Source: Mesostigma viride
Lineage: Eukaryota; Streptophyta; Mesostigmatophyceae; Mesostigmatales; Mesostigmataceae
NCBI GenBank assembly: GCA_009746045.1
Contig: RPFO01000412.1
Location: forward strand, 16,001-80,000
Direction: 5' to 3'
Length of the DNA: 64,000 bases
Shown here: piece by piece, positions 46,701 through 55,144 of the stretch
Layout of the letters: the number at the start of each line of letters is the position of its first letter
Position numbering within the stretch: the stretch's first letter is position 1
Position numbers and translations under genes: made by a program
Notes under the pieces: generated by a model
The model's input: only the letters and a program-made list of their open reading frames with translations
Databases searched by the model: none
Told to the model about the DNA's origin: nothing

Positions 46701-47899
46701 TCTAGACGTAGTGACCATGTGACCATGGTATTGTGACCGTGGTACTGTGATCGTGGTAGTGGGTAGTGGCAGTGGCGCTTCATTATCGCTTACATAGCAG
46801 CATTTTCATGCTACTAATTACTCTTTCCCTTGGGCAAGAGCTAGGCAGGCAAGTTGAACAGAAACAACAAGCTGTGACATCAGGAAAATGGCTAGGTAAC
46901 TCCCCCTTCCCATCATTCCCACATTGTTATCTGAGTGACCACGTCTGAAGTACCACATGATGTGTGAATAACCACATGTGGCGTGCTGTGTACTGTTTTC
47001 CGTATCTTGCTTGGTTCTTTCTTTCGCCCTCGTCTTTAGCAGCGATTCTTGAGCCCCGCTTCTTAAGCCCGTAGCGTAAGAGTTCCCAATGAGCATCTTC
47101 TAAAGGCGTGCATCTATCGTATGTATTCAACTAGTATCATACTTCTGGTATCATACTTCTGGTGTCATACTTCTGGTATCATGTTTTGTTCTTCTTCGTT
47201 TTGTTGTTGTTTTTGCTACGATATTTTCTCATCAACAGGAGGGCACGCTGGCGGAAGAGATCGTGGAGAAAGTGTGCGACCCCACGAGTGACGGCACTGT
47301 GTACCTGGACATGTCGTCCGGTAGCGCCAAACCGTGGGGGGGTGGGACCGGGCATGCGATCGTCATCTACACCAAGAAGGGAGACGAGGGCGTGTACGTG
47401 GGGACGCTGGACGCGGGGCGGCGCGAGGGGGGAGGGATCCTTGTGGACGCGCAGGAGGTGGTCAGCATCGGGGTATGTTCAGGATGGCTTATGCTTGCAT
47501 TCTGTCAGTTACATTTGAAGACTAACTTCCTGTCCATCATGTCTATGAGCCACTGATGCGCTGGAGGTGGTCAGCATCGGGGTATGTGCGCCGGCATATT
47601 CTACCGTTTACGTGATGACATGTTGTTAAAAATGGATACCGGCACGGTTTGTTTGTTAGCTGGTCCGATTGGCCATAATTGGGGTTCATTATGCTAACAT
47701 GAAGGATGGCACATCTTCATGGATGGAGGCCAGCGTGAAATGATAGCTTTACTGATTAGGGAAAAGGTGTGTTCGGAAGGGTATGCTGGATTCATGCGAG
47801 TATCGTATCGGTGCTGATGTCATCAAGGAGTGCTACGAGTACACGGGATATTTCGAGATGCCAGCACAAGGATGGGTGTGCCCACTTGTGGCAGCGTAG
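28650..47899 (+). CDS. MORN-repeat protein, 12 exons plus one tentative terminal exon
   Basis: Exons: 28650-28726, 29500-29591, 30759-30856, 32326-32420, 33221-33396, 34303-34386, 34746-36001, 38061-38093, 38670-38864, 39387-39569, 46367-46477, 47239-47472, and tentatively 47828-47899 ending in TAG. All borders are GT-AG and every phase joins without a stop, giving about 878 codons, or 900 with the last exon. Many MORN motifs (Y-x-G-x-W/F-x3-G-x2-x-G-x-G) run through it, several rebuilt only by splicing, for example SYE+GDFQQGLFHGQ+GEVHF. I count about 20. MORN arrays bind membranes or scaffold proteins. No lipid-kinase, SET or other catalytic domain is seen, so it is probably a structural or membrane-associated protein; its partner is unknown. 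Exon 1 and the terminal exon are the least certain parts. Confidence 0.85.
30841..31290 (+). repeat. Imperfect tandem copies at the exon 3 / intron border
   Basis: The exon-3 end and donor (GGCAAGCTGGAG/GTAATG) are echoed by GGCAGGCTGGAG/GTGAGG at about 31267-31284. In between, ~100-bp units recur (GCGGGCGGTCCCTACGATCT at 30863, with variants near 30958 and 31065). Confidence 0.5.
31809..31980 (+). repeat. 87-bp tandem duplication in intron 3
   Basis: GCTTGCTCATGCCCCTTTTA starts at 31809 and again at 31896. The copies are nearly identical. Confidence 0.9.
33005..33260 (+). repeat. Three tandem copies of the exon 5 acceptor region
   Basis: The start of exon 5 (acceptor CCTTGCCAG, then TGCGAGGGCCAGCTGCACGG at 33231) is preceded by two decayed copies: near 33113 with TGCGAGGGCCAGCTGCATGG, and near 33015 with GAGTGCCAGGTACATGGTGTG. 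Only the last copy keeps an open continuation into the MORN coding sequence. Confidence 0.8.
33896..34024 (+). repeat. 22-bp tandem repeat in intron 5
   Basis: Five to six copies of CTTGTGACATGCCGCTGACT plus two bases. Confidence 0.9.
34746..36001 (+). CDS. MORN gene exon 7, large exon with Ser/Gly/Asn-rich linkers
   Basis: This 1256-nt exon starts after GCGCAG and ends GAG/GTGGGT. It contains the MORN-like segments RYVGLFSQGD, WFQGYVASGMPLPG and TYEGMLQEGRPVGKGRFTW. They are separated by long low-complexity linkers: a Ser/Gly run near the start, Asn/Ser runs around 35505-35560, and Ala/Ser/Thr/Gly runs at 35620-35750. It supplies nearly half of the protein. The linkers suggest two MORN blocks joined by a disordered region. 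Confidence 0.8.
35966..36283 (+). repeat. Duplicated exon 7 end with donor
   Basis: GTGGCGGATGGCAGAGCACG and the donor GAG/GTGGGTCCT at 35966-36010 are repeated imperfectly at about 36235-36285 (GTGGCGGATGCCAGAGCACG, then GAGGTGGGTCCT). Confidence 0.75.
36598..37760 (-). repeat. 21-bp minisatellite in intron 7
   Basis: Unit GCATACGGGTAAACTGTGTAT: a few copies at 36598-36670 and about 26 at 37204-37757. The 21-bp length keeps long frames open on both strands (for example minus 37092-37760); these are products of the repeat. Confidence 0.9.
38061..38093 (+). CDS. MORN gene exon 8, 33-nt micro-exon
   Basis: Acceptor TTCCCTTCCAG and donor CAG/GTGCGT enclose 11 codons (GDFQQGLFHGQ). It completes a MORN motif begun by SYE at the end of exon 7 and continued by GEVHF in exon 9, and phase 0 is kept on both sides. 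A gene finder could easily miss it. Confidence 0.75.
39490..39686 (+). repeat. 80-bp duplication of the exon 10 end
   Basis: 39490-39569 and 39607-39686 differ at about one base. The first copy ends in a donor (AAGAAG/GTGGGT). In the second the GT is replaced (AAGAAGGCCCG), so it cannot be used as the same donor. Confidence 0.92.
39780..40188. other. Sequence with recurring CAAACTNTTNCCG motifs
   Basis: Several direct and inverted occurrences of CAAACTGTTGCCG-like words. It lies just upstream of the oxygenase-encoding element and may be part of its 5' end. No gene is seen. Confidence 0.3.
40740..41251. mobile_element. MITE with TA target-site duplication
   Basis: A 512-bp insert with 32-bp perfect terminal inverted repeats, beginning CCGTAGTGGCTGAAATCACA and ending with its complement. 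It is flanked by TA (40738-40739 and 41252-41253). The inverted copy of the host element has the uninterrupted site with a single TA at 43822-43823. TA duplication fits Tc1/mariner-type mobilisation. There is no coding capacity. Confidence 0.92.
41270..42391 (+). CDS. Element-encoded 2OG-Fe(II)-oxygenase-like protein, copy 1
   Basis: The first ATG is 41270; ATG 41363 (MAGMSTQPKLSHSARM) is a likely alternative start. The protein has up to 373 residues. The N-terminal third is Lys/Glu-rich and probably helical. The C-terminal half has the double-stranded beta-helix signature: HxD in CPHSDMA (about residues 258-260 of the open frame), a distal His in HVHAG (331) and an Arg in HWRFFFQ (347). Such enzymes use iron and 2-oxoglutarate to hydroxylate or demethylate substrates; the substrate here is unknown. 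There are no introns. Copy 2 (43805-42684, minus) is about 97% identical and also intact. Alternatives are a captured host gene or a TET/JBP- or AlkB-like nucleic-acid oxygenase carried by a transposon. Confidence 0.7.
   Translation: MRLVHWQRNCDGYRNFLLLTVFCICSLYFRLMAGMSTQPKLSHSARMAGLRHSFDKAQVTKHLEYRGKRNGQAKESYTNKIEAMDENEKVAHAIKRRGIVNKHRENETQERHAERKQKATLVKSIPIPDRLCFFLDQVIESETNPTRKALLQSVRDLGYVKIAGSKYIDKRTVDLLKEVGKELQAKESAGVNLFRNVPDDLTNDRTAYKIALDDEGYDCIRRPLQGVVDQVLGEKYAVHNCYALYSKPGCDPQCPHSDMARKLEEHPTYSFLLSSDPKAKWISFDGSLQATGHNDPMNNLRIREGQGVKKSNLTFGKGAMIMFHACHVHAGASYPKEEYPQGHWRFFFQASRMGAGGNDTAAVSYYTYKPKAE
42400..44184 (-). mobile_element. Inverted inner copy of the oxygenase-encoding element
   Basis: 1785 bp in the opposite orientation to the outer copy, inserted just past the stop codon of its ORF. 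It is flanked by a 25-bp direct repeat (AACCAAAAGC...GTCTTAA, at 42375-42399 and 44185-44209), which the inner copy's own 3' region shows only once. It starts GGGTAAGGGACCAATAAATG and ends in the same hairpin and GTTCTTG as the outer copy. It lacks at least one 5' repeat unit present in the outer copy, consistent with 5' truncation. Confidence 0.85.
42684..43805 (-). CDS. Element-encoded 2OG-Fe(II)-oxygenase-like protein, copy 2
   Basis: Reads from ATG 43805 (or 43712, equivalent to the internal start of copy 1) to a stop at 42684-42686. It has the same length as copy 1, with about ten amino-acid differences, among them PHFD for PHSD, NCYTLY for NCYALY, and RIHEG for RIREG. The HxD, distal His and Arg are all retained. 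Both copies being open with conserved catalytic residues suggests either recent duplication or selection on the protein during transposition. Confidence 0.7.
   Translation of the reverse strand: MRLVHWQRNCDGYRNVLLLTVFCICSLYFRLMAGMSTQPKLSHSARMAALRHSSDKAQVTKHLEYRGKRNGQAKESYTNKIEAMDENEKVAHAIKRRGIVNKHRENETQERHAERKQKANLVKSIPVPDRLCFFLDQVIESETNPTRKALLQSVRDLGYVKIAGSKYIDKRTVDLLKEVGKELQAKESAGVNLFRNVPDDLTNDRTAYKIALDDEGYDCIRRPLQGVVDQVLGEKYAVHNCYTLYSKPGCDPQCPHFDMARKLEEHPTYSFLLSSDPKAKWISFDGSLQATGHNDPMNNLRIHEGQGVKKSNLTFGKGAMIMFHACHVHAGASYPKEEYPQGHWRFFFQASRMGARGNDTAAVSYYTYEPKAE
44356..45385. mobile_element. Insert interrupting the 3' end of the outer oxygenase element
   Basis: The element sequence AACATCTGAGGTGAAATGTGCAC, seen intact in the inner copy near 42516-42541 (minus), is split here between 44355 and 45386. 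The 1.03-kb insert contains a 64-bp 5' fragment of the SINE-like element (44509-44572, plus orientation) and a ~120-bp imperfect tandem duplication (CAATTTTTTCCC...GTGTACTTGTGACC, 44771-44990). Its nature is unknown and no clear target duplication was found. Confidence 0.65.
44509..44572 (+). mobile_element. SINE-like element, 5' fragment (copy 3)
   Basis: Begins CAAGGAGACAACCAGCGCAG and matches the minus-strand start of the copies at 1291-1613 and 49920-50252, but stops at GAGCCTGCC. Confidence 0.7.
45704..45965 (+). repeat. 24-bp minisatellite in intron 10
   Basis: About 11 copies of GTTTCTCCACCCACCCCACC plus TCCA, some shortened to 23 bp. It encodes SPPTPPPV in one frame, but lies between confirmed MORN exons and shows no splice context. 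Confidence 0.9.
46126..46400 (+). repeat. Three tandem copies of the exon 11 acceptor region
   Basis: CCAGGTGTGGGCGTCGGG occurs at 46132, 46247 and 46363. The first two carry an acceptor AG but run into stops or non-MORN sequence. Only the third continues as GEMYVGHFSHGQ. Confidence 0.88.
47448..47588 (+). repeat. Duplicated exon 12 end with donor
   Basis: GGAGGTGGTCAGCATCGGGG followed by TATGT at 47454-47478 recurs at 47565-47588, about 111 bp downstream, with the donor retained (GGG/GTATGT). Confidence 0.85.
47828..47899 (+). CDS. Tentative last exon of the MORN gene
   Basis: In phase 0 after a weak acceptor (CATCAAG), 23 codons with a MORN-like ECYEYTGYFEMPAQG end in TAG. The alternative is read-through of the exon-12 donor (GTATGT), giving a stop at 47554-47556. 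The poor acceptor keeps confidence low. Confidence 0.3.
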   Translation, partial: ECYEYTGYFEMPAQGWVCPLVAA

Positions 47900-49451
47900 G
47901 GCCGCAGCGCCGCACATGGGTAGTCATTCTACTGAATTTAGCTTCTAATTCTTGCAATGGCGTTAAGGATGTGTCGCGAAGGAATCCCTGTTGTGCGTGC
48001 AATGGTTGGCAGCAGCTTTATGCTAGGGCATATAGAGGGTGTCATGTTTCTTGCTGAACAATAGCTTTTGAAAGATTTTGGTGGCTTCGCGGCGTGAAAT
48101 ATGGCTCACGACAAAAGGAACTCTTTGTGTGTTATGCCGTTGCGTGCAGCAATGGTGCCAAGATGAGCTTCAAAGGACGGCGGACTGCCTGTACGGCCAA
48201 TGAAGGGCAGGTCACTCACTGCCACCAAAGCTGTCACTGGTCGATAACTTGTGCATGTGGAGCACGGCCATGGAAGCATAGCAGACTGCCAGGCCGGGAC
48301 ATGCCCATCCCCAGAGGGAAATCAAAATGAATTTTGTGACTGCGTGAGGCGGCCTGGTTTTACCAGCACTTACTAACAGGTAACCTAAATGTCTTTGTTT
48401 TACACTGATCGTGGGGGCCCTGACCTGTTGCGCTGTGGTAACCACACCATGTTGCCGGTGGCGGCCACGCTGATGTGGGGGACGTGGCCTGCACGGCCTT
48501 GAGCCAGCGTTCTATGCAAGAAACCTATTAGCAACATGACGTGGACCTCACACTGAGCACAATGCCTCAATTTCTCTACTAGTAATTTTTGCCCCATCAT
48601 TTATTTACGGTGGTGGTGACGAGGGTGAAGCACATTAATCAAGTATGATAAACCATATGTTATCAGCAAAAGTTTCTGCCAAGCTTGTTCAAATTTACAA
48701 ACACCATTTTCAAGGTCAGTATCGTTCATTCACTCATTCATTCACGTGCCTCCGTTGGGAGCGTCACGTACGGACTCACAGGGTACCGACTTTTTCCGTA
48801 TAGGTAGGTGCCTTTCAATATCCCTGTTCTCAGGCCCGGAGTGCAGCCCCTTCCTGCACTGACCGTACGTGGCACTGCGGTGACCACTGGGCAGTGATCA
48901 TTGACCGTGGGCGCCGGTGACCACTGGGCAATTGGCTATGGTGCAAGGGCGAGGATAGCTCTGTGGTTTGCGACCTCGGCTCATCCTACCGATTACAACC
49001 CCCCCCCCCCCCCCCCCCGTTAAGAATCCCAGGTTTAAGATTTATGAGACCCTGGATTGGACCTCTACTAGTAGTAAAGAAGCAGTAGAATGTAGTAGAA
49101 TGGAATAACAGTATCGGGGTTCTTTGAACGGAGTTTCTTCTATACGTGAATGCGGGAACAAGAGGCCGCTGGATGAGCGGCTTATAGGTCGTAGTGTTTT
49201 CTCGTAGCTGTTTGGCTAGAGCTTTTGTGATTAGTAGATGCAATATAGTGCATGGTTGAAAAACACTTATTGGTTCTTTAAGATCGAGTGGCCCTGGATT
49301 GGTCGGACCCCAGTCTTAAACGTGTGGGGGGGGCGGGGGGGGGGGGGGCATAGTCGGGAAGACCAGGCGGCTGCTCACAAGTGTGCGGCTGACACAATCA
49401 CAGTCTTTCATGTGCAGGGCCGCGCGCGCAGGCATACGGTGTTGTTCTTAG
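47900..49451. other. No gene recognised
   Basis: No coding or RNA gene is recognised. There is a C homopolymer at 49000-49018 and a G-rich run at 49325-49348, both possible assembly weak points. A phrase CGTGCCTCCGTTGGGAGCGTCACG near 48747 resembles short dispersed words at 6728 and 54108. Confidence 0.45.
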
Positions 49452-49811
49452 TCAGTTGCATCGTTTTCCCGTCTTTGTTCTTATCGTGTCGATTTCATCA
49501 CGACTCTTGTTGAACTCTTGCATCGTTTGTTGGTCAAAGACTATGACCGAGACATTATGCTCCGTCAAGTCCGGTGTTTTTTGCAACGTCACCCACATCT
49601 GTTCGGTGCTGCCCCTTGGCACAAGCTCTACAAACAGGTCGTGGACCGGCTGCCGGATCGCGTAGTATCTCCGCATATCTGAACCCTGTGATGCCAGGTC
49701 TCCTTTGCGGACGTTCCGAGCTTGGCACTGGATTCGTTGTCCACATCGTCGCGTCGCTGCAGCAACACAAAGTTTTCTGGCATACAAAAGGGCTTTTGGT
49801 TCCCGCCGCAC
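49452..49811 (-). CDS. Hypothetical ORF, unrecognised
   Basis: A 119-codon minus-strand frame ending at 49452, with residues such as YYAIRQPVHDLFVELVP and HNVSVIVFDQQTMQEFNK that look protein-like. An overlapping minus frame upstream is cysteine-rich (CTRCKGKN), so a frameshifted longer gene or TE fragment is possible. It abuts the SINE-like element at 49920. No family is recognised. Confidence 0.2.
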   Translation of the reverse strand: MRREPKALLYARKLCVAAATRRCGQRIQCQARNVRKGDLASQGSDMRRYYAIRQPVHDLFVELVPRGSTEQMWVTLQKTPDLTEHNVSVIVFDQQTMQEFNKSRDEIDTIRTKTGKRCN

Positions 49812-49919
49812 ATTTGAAAGTGCTGTCCTCCGGATTTTTGCCTTTGCACCGTGTGCAGTTCTTGGACGTTTGGAATCATGGCATGGCTATAACGTAATGA
49901 CTGACTAGCTAGACCCTTA

Positions 49920-50252
49920 CAGTGGTTTTCCATTTGCGGGTATTTCCTCGTAAATGGTGGGAGAGCGATCGCAGCAATGGTGGTCACCACTAGACACTCC
50001 CGGCCGGCCAGTTAGGCTCGAAACACACGCCCTGATCAAGCAAGCTGTTTCCGGCCCCACTGTCTCGGTCTGACATTTAGTCGCTCTACACGTAAGCCAG
50101 CCATAATTTCAATGCACAAGGCTACACATTTCCATCACCATTCATGTTCATCATCCTGAACGACTCGAACACGCGGACAAGATAACGGCAGGCTCGAGCT
50201 ATACCGTGGTCCAGATTCTCCCGATTTCTGGCCTGCGCTGGTTGTCTCCTTG
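49920..50252 (-). mobile_element. SINE-like element, copy 2
   Basis: Matches 1291-1613 end to end at roughly 94% by eye, including the B-box sequence GTTCGAGTC on the minus strand. Both copies share the exact ends CAGTGGTTTTCC and GTTGTCTCCTTG, which fixes the element length at about 325-333 bp. No convincing target-site duplication was found here. Confidence 0.7.
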
Positions 50253-50593
50253 ATACGCGCTTAACTGGCACGGCCCTCCCCACCATCGCCACCGGCATCG
50301 AGGACCACCCGCTCCCGGCCGTGCGCGCACGTACGCCGTACGGGTAGTACTGCCGGGGCCATGCATCTCCGAGCTCAGACCTGTATGGCTGGCAGCCGGG
50401 CCTGGTCATCCCACGAAATTAAATTTGTAGGCACTTCACAGATCGAACCCGATCGAGGAGCCCGATCAAGCTGCGAACCATCTTCAACGATTCTGGTAAG
50501 CCATGAATACACTCGCGGCTTAGCGGCTTCAGCAGTGAGTAACTCCCCTTCTTCCCGGCTGCCTCTTCAGTGCCTTCTTCGAAGCCCTCAGGC
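50253..50593. other. No gene assigned; short open segments
   Basis: A GC-rich stretch with an exon-like block 50442-50492 (TTCACAG before, CTG/GTAAGC after). No homology or linked exon is seen. Confidence 0.3.
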
Positions 50594-50896
<303 letters not shown>

Positions 50897-50904
50897 AAGC
50901 AAAG

Positions 50905-52069
50905 GGCCGGCAGTGAGCCAGGTTCAGTGTGAGCTAGTGCGCCGTATTATGCTGTAAATACACCGTATTATACGAATCCCCAAATTATACGCTGCCTACC
51001 CAAGGGTAAATATCTGGACAAGGATGTTGTCTTTCTTGTTCAAAGCCTGTCTCAAAGAGGGATAGGAGGACGTTTTTAACGTTGTTGCTATGTTGCTGAT
51101 TCATTACTGCGAAGAAAGAGCCTTTTCAGTTGTTCACAAGAAGTCGGAAACTGCCACATGGAATGGATCGAATTACCCATGCAGGCCATGCAAGTGACGC
51201 AAGGTGCATATGAGGTTATTCAGGCCATGGCTAAGATTCCACCGGCCGGGGCGCCACCCGTGGACCTTTCGGGATAGGCTATAGGCATGGATATTGTTGC
51301 ACGGATGCAACATGCCCTTTGTGGTATTAAATTATCCGTCCCGGTCGATCGATCGGCGCCGACCGTAATCCGGCGCCAGTGCCGAGGCCATAGTATATAG
51401 TTGGCAGCCGAGGCAATCCGTGTGGAAGTAAGTGTTGAAGTTTTGCTGACGAACTTGGCCTTTGCCGGCGCCGTAGGCGGACCTAGCGCCTAAACGGGAG
51501 TTACGGGACAGCCAAGTGGCACTGCACACACGTTATGATGGTTCCAACGGACATTTGGGTATTTTTCAGGAGAGGCCTCTAGCCGTACTGGTTCTAGACG
51601 GTTCGAGAAGCCCGTCCCCGCGGACCTGACGTCATGCCTGGTTGGCAGCGCCAGGCGCAGCCACTGAACGGGGACGAAGGGACAAAATAGGCAAGGCACA
51701 AGCCAGCTATGCCAGCAATCTGGACCTTGTATCGTAATTTACCACGTTGCTCTACAGATTATTTACCATCGCTTAATCCTGGAGTGTAATTCTCCTGTGG
51801 GCTCGAGTGTGAATCCCTCGCCTACTGGGTGTAAGTCTTCCCGCATTGAGTGTGGTAACATTGTAATATATAACCATTTTTCCGGGTTTGAGCTTATTCG
51901 TATTGTGTGACAAGTATTCTTAAGCCACCATCGTGCGCTGTGACGCATAGGAAGTCAAAGGTCTTTCGCATTCATTCTCAATCATTAAGGCGCTATTTTT
52001 AATAATAGCCATACGTGTTAAAGATATGTGTTACCCATGCACGTCGCAATGGGCTCACGCCAGGGCAGC
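50905..52069. other. No gene recognised
   Basis: Unique sequence without a recognisable protein, RNA or repeat. Confidence 0.45.
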
Positions 52070-53460
52070 CCCCTGGCATGTCAATAATCTGGAGGCCTGC
52101 GGATGGTTCCCAGCCGGATAGATGGCTCATGGCAGGTAGCCATGAAGGAGACCACTGACCCCCTTAAGTCCGTGGGGCCGGCTCCGCGTGTGACCAAGTA
52201 TGGCATATTCACAGGGATTCGGGCCATGGTGCCCACAAAACCGTAACTAGGTCTTAGATGGCTAGAGCTCCCTCCCATGCATCCCATCCCATCCCAATGA
52301 TCCCATCCCATCCCATCCCATCCCATCCCATCCCATCCCATCCGTGCATCCCATCCCATCCCATCCCATCCCATCCCATCCCATCCCATCCCATCCCATC
52401 CCATCCCATCTGGCATCCCATCCCATCCCATCCCATCCCATCCCATCCCATCCCATCCCATCCCATCCCATCCCATCCCATCCCATCCCATCCCATCCCA
52501 TCCCATCCCATCCCATCCCATCCCATCCCATCCCATCCCATCCCATCCCATCCCATCCCATCCCATCCCATCCCATCCCATCCCATCCCATCCCATCCCA
52601 TCCCATCCCATCCCATCCCATCCCATCCCATCCCATCCCATCCCATCCCATCCCATCCCATCCCATCCCATCCCATCCCATCCCATCCCATCCCATCCCA
52701 TCCCATCCCATCCCATCCCATCCCATCCATGCATCCCATCCCATCCCATCCCATCCCATCCCATCCCATCCCATCCCATCCCATCCCATCCCATCCCATC
52801 CCATCCCATCCCATCCCATCCCATCCCATCCCATCCCATCCCATCCCATCCCATCCCATCCCATCCCATCCCATCCCATCCCATCCCATCCCATCATCCC
52901 ATCCCATCCCATCCCATCCCATCCCATCCCATCCCATCCCATCCCATCCCATCCCATCGATCCCATCCCATTCCATCCCATCCCATCCCATCCCATCCCA
53001 TCCCATCCCATCCCATCCCATCCCATCCCATCCCATCCCATCCCATCCCATCCCATCCCATCCCATCCCATCCCATCCCATCCCATCCCATCCCATCCCA
53101 TCCCATCCCATCCCATCCCATCCCATCCCATCCCATCCCATCCCATCCCATCCCATCCCATCCCATCCCATCCCATCCCATCCCATCCCATCCCATCCCA
53201 TCCCATCCCATCCCATCCCATCCCATCCCATCCCATCCCATCCCATCCCATCCCATCCCATCCCATCCCATCCCATCCCATCCCATCCCATCCCATCCCA
53301 TCCCATCCCATCCCATCCCATCCCATCCCATCCCATCCCATCCCATCCCATCCCAATGATCCCATCCCATCCCATCCCACCCCCCTGTCGGCTGTACTGA
53401 GAACTTATGCTCATGCAGCTCACGTAACGCTGTTACTTGTTAATTAATTAATTATTTATT
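52070..53460. repeat. Dispersed repeat D2, copy 2, with expanded (CCCAT)n
   Basis: The flanks match 13757-14026 on both sides. The left part includes GGCTCCGCGTGTGACCAAGT. The right part includes GAACTTATGCTCATG and TTAATTAATTAATTATTTATT. The centre, 52274-53381, is (CCCAT)n with about 220 units and rare interruptions. Five is not a multiple of 3, and all frames stay open because the repeat lacks stops; the 250-390-codon frames on both strands are not genes. Confidence 0.95.
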
Positions 53461-53483
53461 TAAGATTCCTTCCCCTCCCCTGA

Positions 53484-54112
53484 GGACAAGCAGCGGTTCC
53501 TTTCTTGTCGCAAGAGGTTGCACGACCTCACCGGGCTCACCTGGACGCTGGACGACGACCTGACCCCGGATTTGGCGGGGCCCGCTCAGCAGCAGCAGCG
53601 ACGCGACCTGTGCATGGCCGGAATACCTCCGCCACAAGCAAGATCCCCAGAAGCCCAAGGTGTACAAGAGGGGCGGGGACCTGATGATCAACCACAAGAT
53701 GTGGACGCCCCCTGCTGCGGGCTGGATTAGCCCTTGTAATAATTGGTAGCCGTCACAGCCGCCATGGCAGCCATTGGCAGCCATGCCTAGAATGTAAGCA
53801 ATGCCTACTATAGCCTTGCCAGTTGCCACCATACCTAGTCACGTGCACCGCTAACGCACGGCCGGTACAAGTGAGCCAGCCATAGCCTAGCTTAGCCTAG
53901 CTTAGCCTAGCTTAGCCTAGCTTAGCCTAGCTTAGCCTAGCTTAGCATTAGAACAGCCAGCCATGCTACGCCCTAGCTATGCTTCGCTTGCACTTGCCCA
54001 CGTTCCTGGCCATGATATGCTCACGCGGGTCTTTATATTGCACCCACACACTGGCAGAATTTGCCAGATCGTCTATCGTGTCCAATTGCTGCTGTGGCAT
54101 GGCTCCGCAACT
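53484..54112 (+). repeat. Large inverted repeat, left arm
   Basis: Matches 55145-55655 in inverted orientation, imperfectly (roughly 80-85% by eye), for example GCAGCGGTTCCTTTCTTGTCG against its complement. With one frame change it encodes protein-like segments (KQRFLSCRKRLHDLTGLTW, then EYLRHKQDPQKPKVYKRGGD), perhaps a decayed coding fragment of unknown origin. A (TAGCCTAGCT)n expansion at 53882-53946 is absent from the other arm. Confidence 0.8.
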
Positions 54113-54434
54113 CCCCAACGGGAGCATGTGTTTAATTAATTAATTAATTAACTAATTAATTAAATTAATTAGTGGCTAAGATTGCCCTCATGCATGCGCA
54201 AGTTGGGGTGCACTACTAGGTGGCTGCCCAGGCTGGGCATACACAGGCTGGCAAGGTGAGTGGAGCGTATATGGCCAGAATTACCTTGCAAGCGCAGTCA
54301 CGTGTCTAGTAATTAATACATTAATTGCAAGGGTGCAGACGTGCGAGGGCGAACGGGAGCGGGCACATGCCTGCATGGCCAATAATCGTGCTCCTGTTGG
54401 TGAGGGCATGGCTCCAGCACCGGAGTGCTTTTAA

Positions 54435-55087
54435 GGGGACTCGTCACCAAAACACCAAAAAATCAATAAAAATTCAAAACTCGCATTAAACCTATGCAAA
54501 CAGTGCCCAAAAGTGATTGGGGACACAAAGTAGCATTTATGACGATTTGTCGTGCACTTACTAGGGGTACTACCCCTGGCATGTGGCTAAAAATAGCACA
54601 AGACGCTAAACCGTTCTTGCCGCCCAACGGTCAATAGGAGCATCTGTTTGACCTGCCCATACATTCCAAACAAGTTCCCCCTCTCCTCGACCGTTTGAGC
54701 TACTAACATGGGTCGGCGGGGCAGGTTTGTGAGAGTTATTAATTTTCCCGCCAAAATACGGTCTTTTTTCGCGGGAAAATTAATAACTCTCACAAACCTG
54801 ACCCGCTGAACCATGTTAGTAACTCAAACGGTCGAGGAGAGGGGGAACTTGTTTGGAATGTATGGGCAGGTCAATCAGATGCTCCTATTGACCGTGGCGT
54901 GGCAAAAACGGTTTAGCGTCTTGTGCTATTTTTAGCCAAATGCCGGGGGTAATACCCCAAGTAAGTGCACGACAAATCGTCATAAATGCTACTTTGGGTC
55001 CCCAAACCCATTTGGGCATTGTTCGCATAGGTTTAATGTGAGTTTTGAATTTTTATTGATTTTTTGGTGTTTTGGTGACGAGTCCCC
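54435..55087. mobile_element. Fold-back element bordered by TTAA
   Basis: 653 bp made of two ~317-bp inverted arms and a ~19-nt loop (54752-54770). Termini are GGGGACTCGTCACCAAAACA and its complement. TTAA lies on both sides (54431-54434, 55088-55091), as for piggyBac-type insertions, though TA cannot be excluded. The arms differ by scattered substitutions, so this is an old element rather than an assembly artefact. There is no coding capacity. Confidence 0.88.
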
Positions 55088-55144
55088 TTAATCCGTGCAT
55101 GTTGTGCACTGAACAGGAACGAAAAGGGCAGAGACCCCCTTTCT

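Noticed and set aside
52258..53447. Open frames of 370-390 codons on both strands.
   Set aside because: Direct translation of (CCCAT)n; the repeat contains no stop in any frame.
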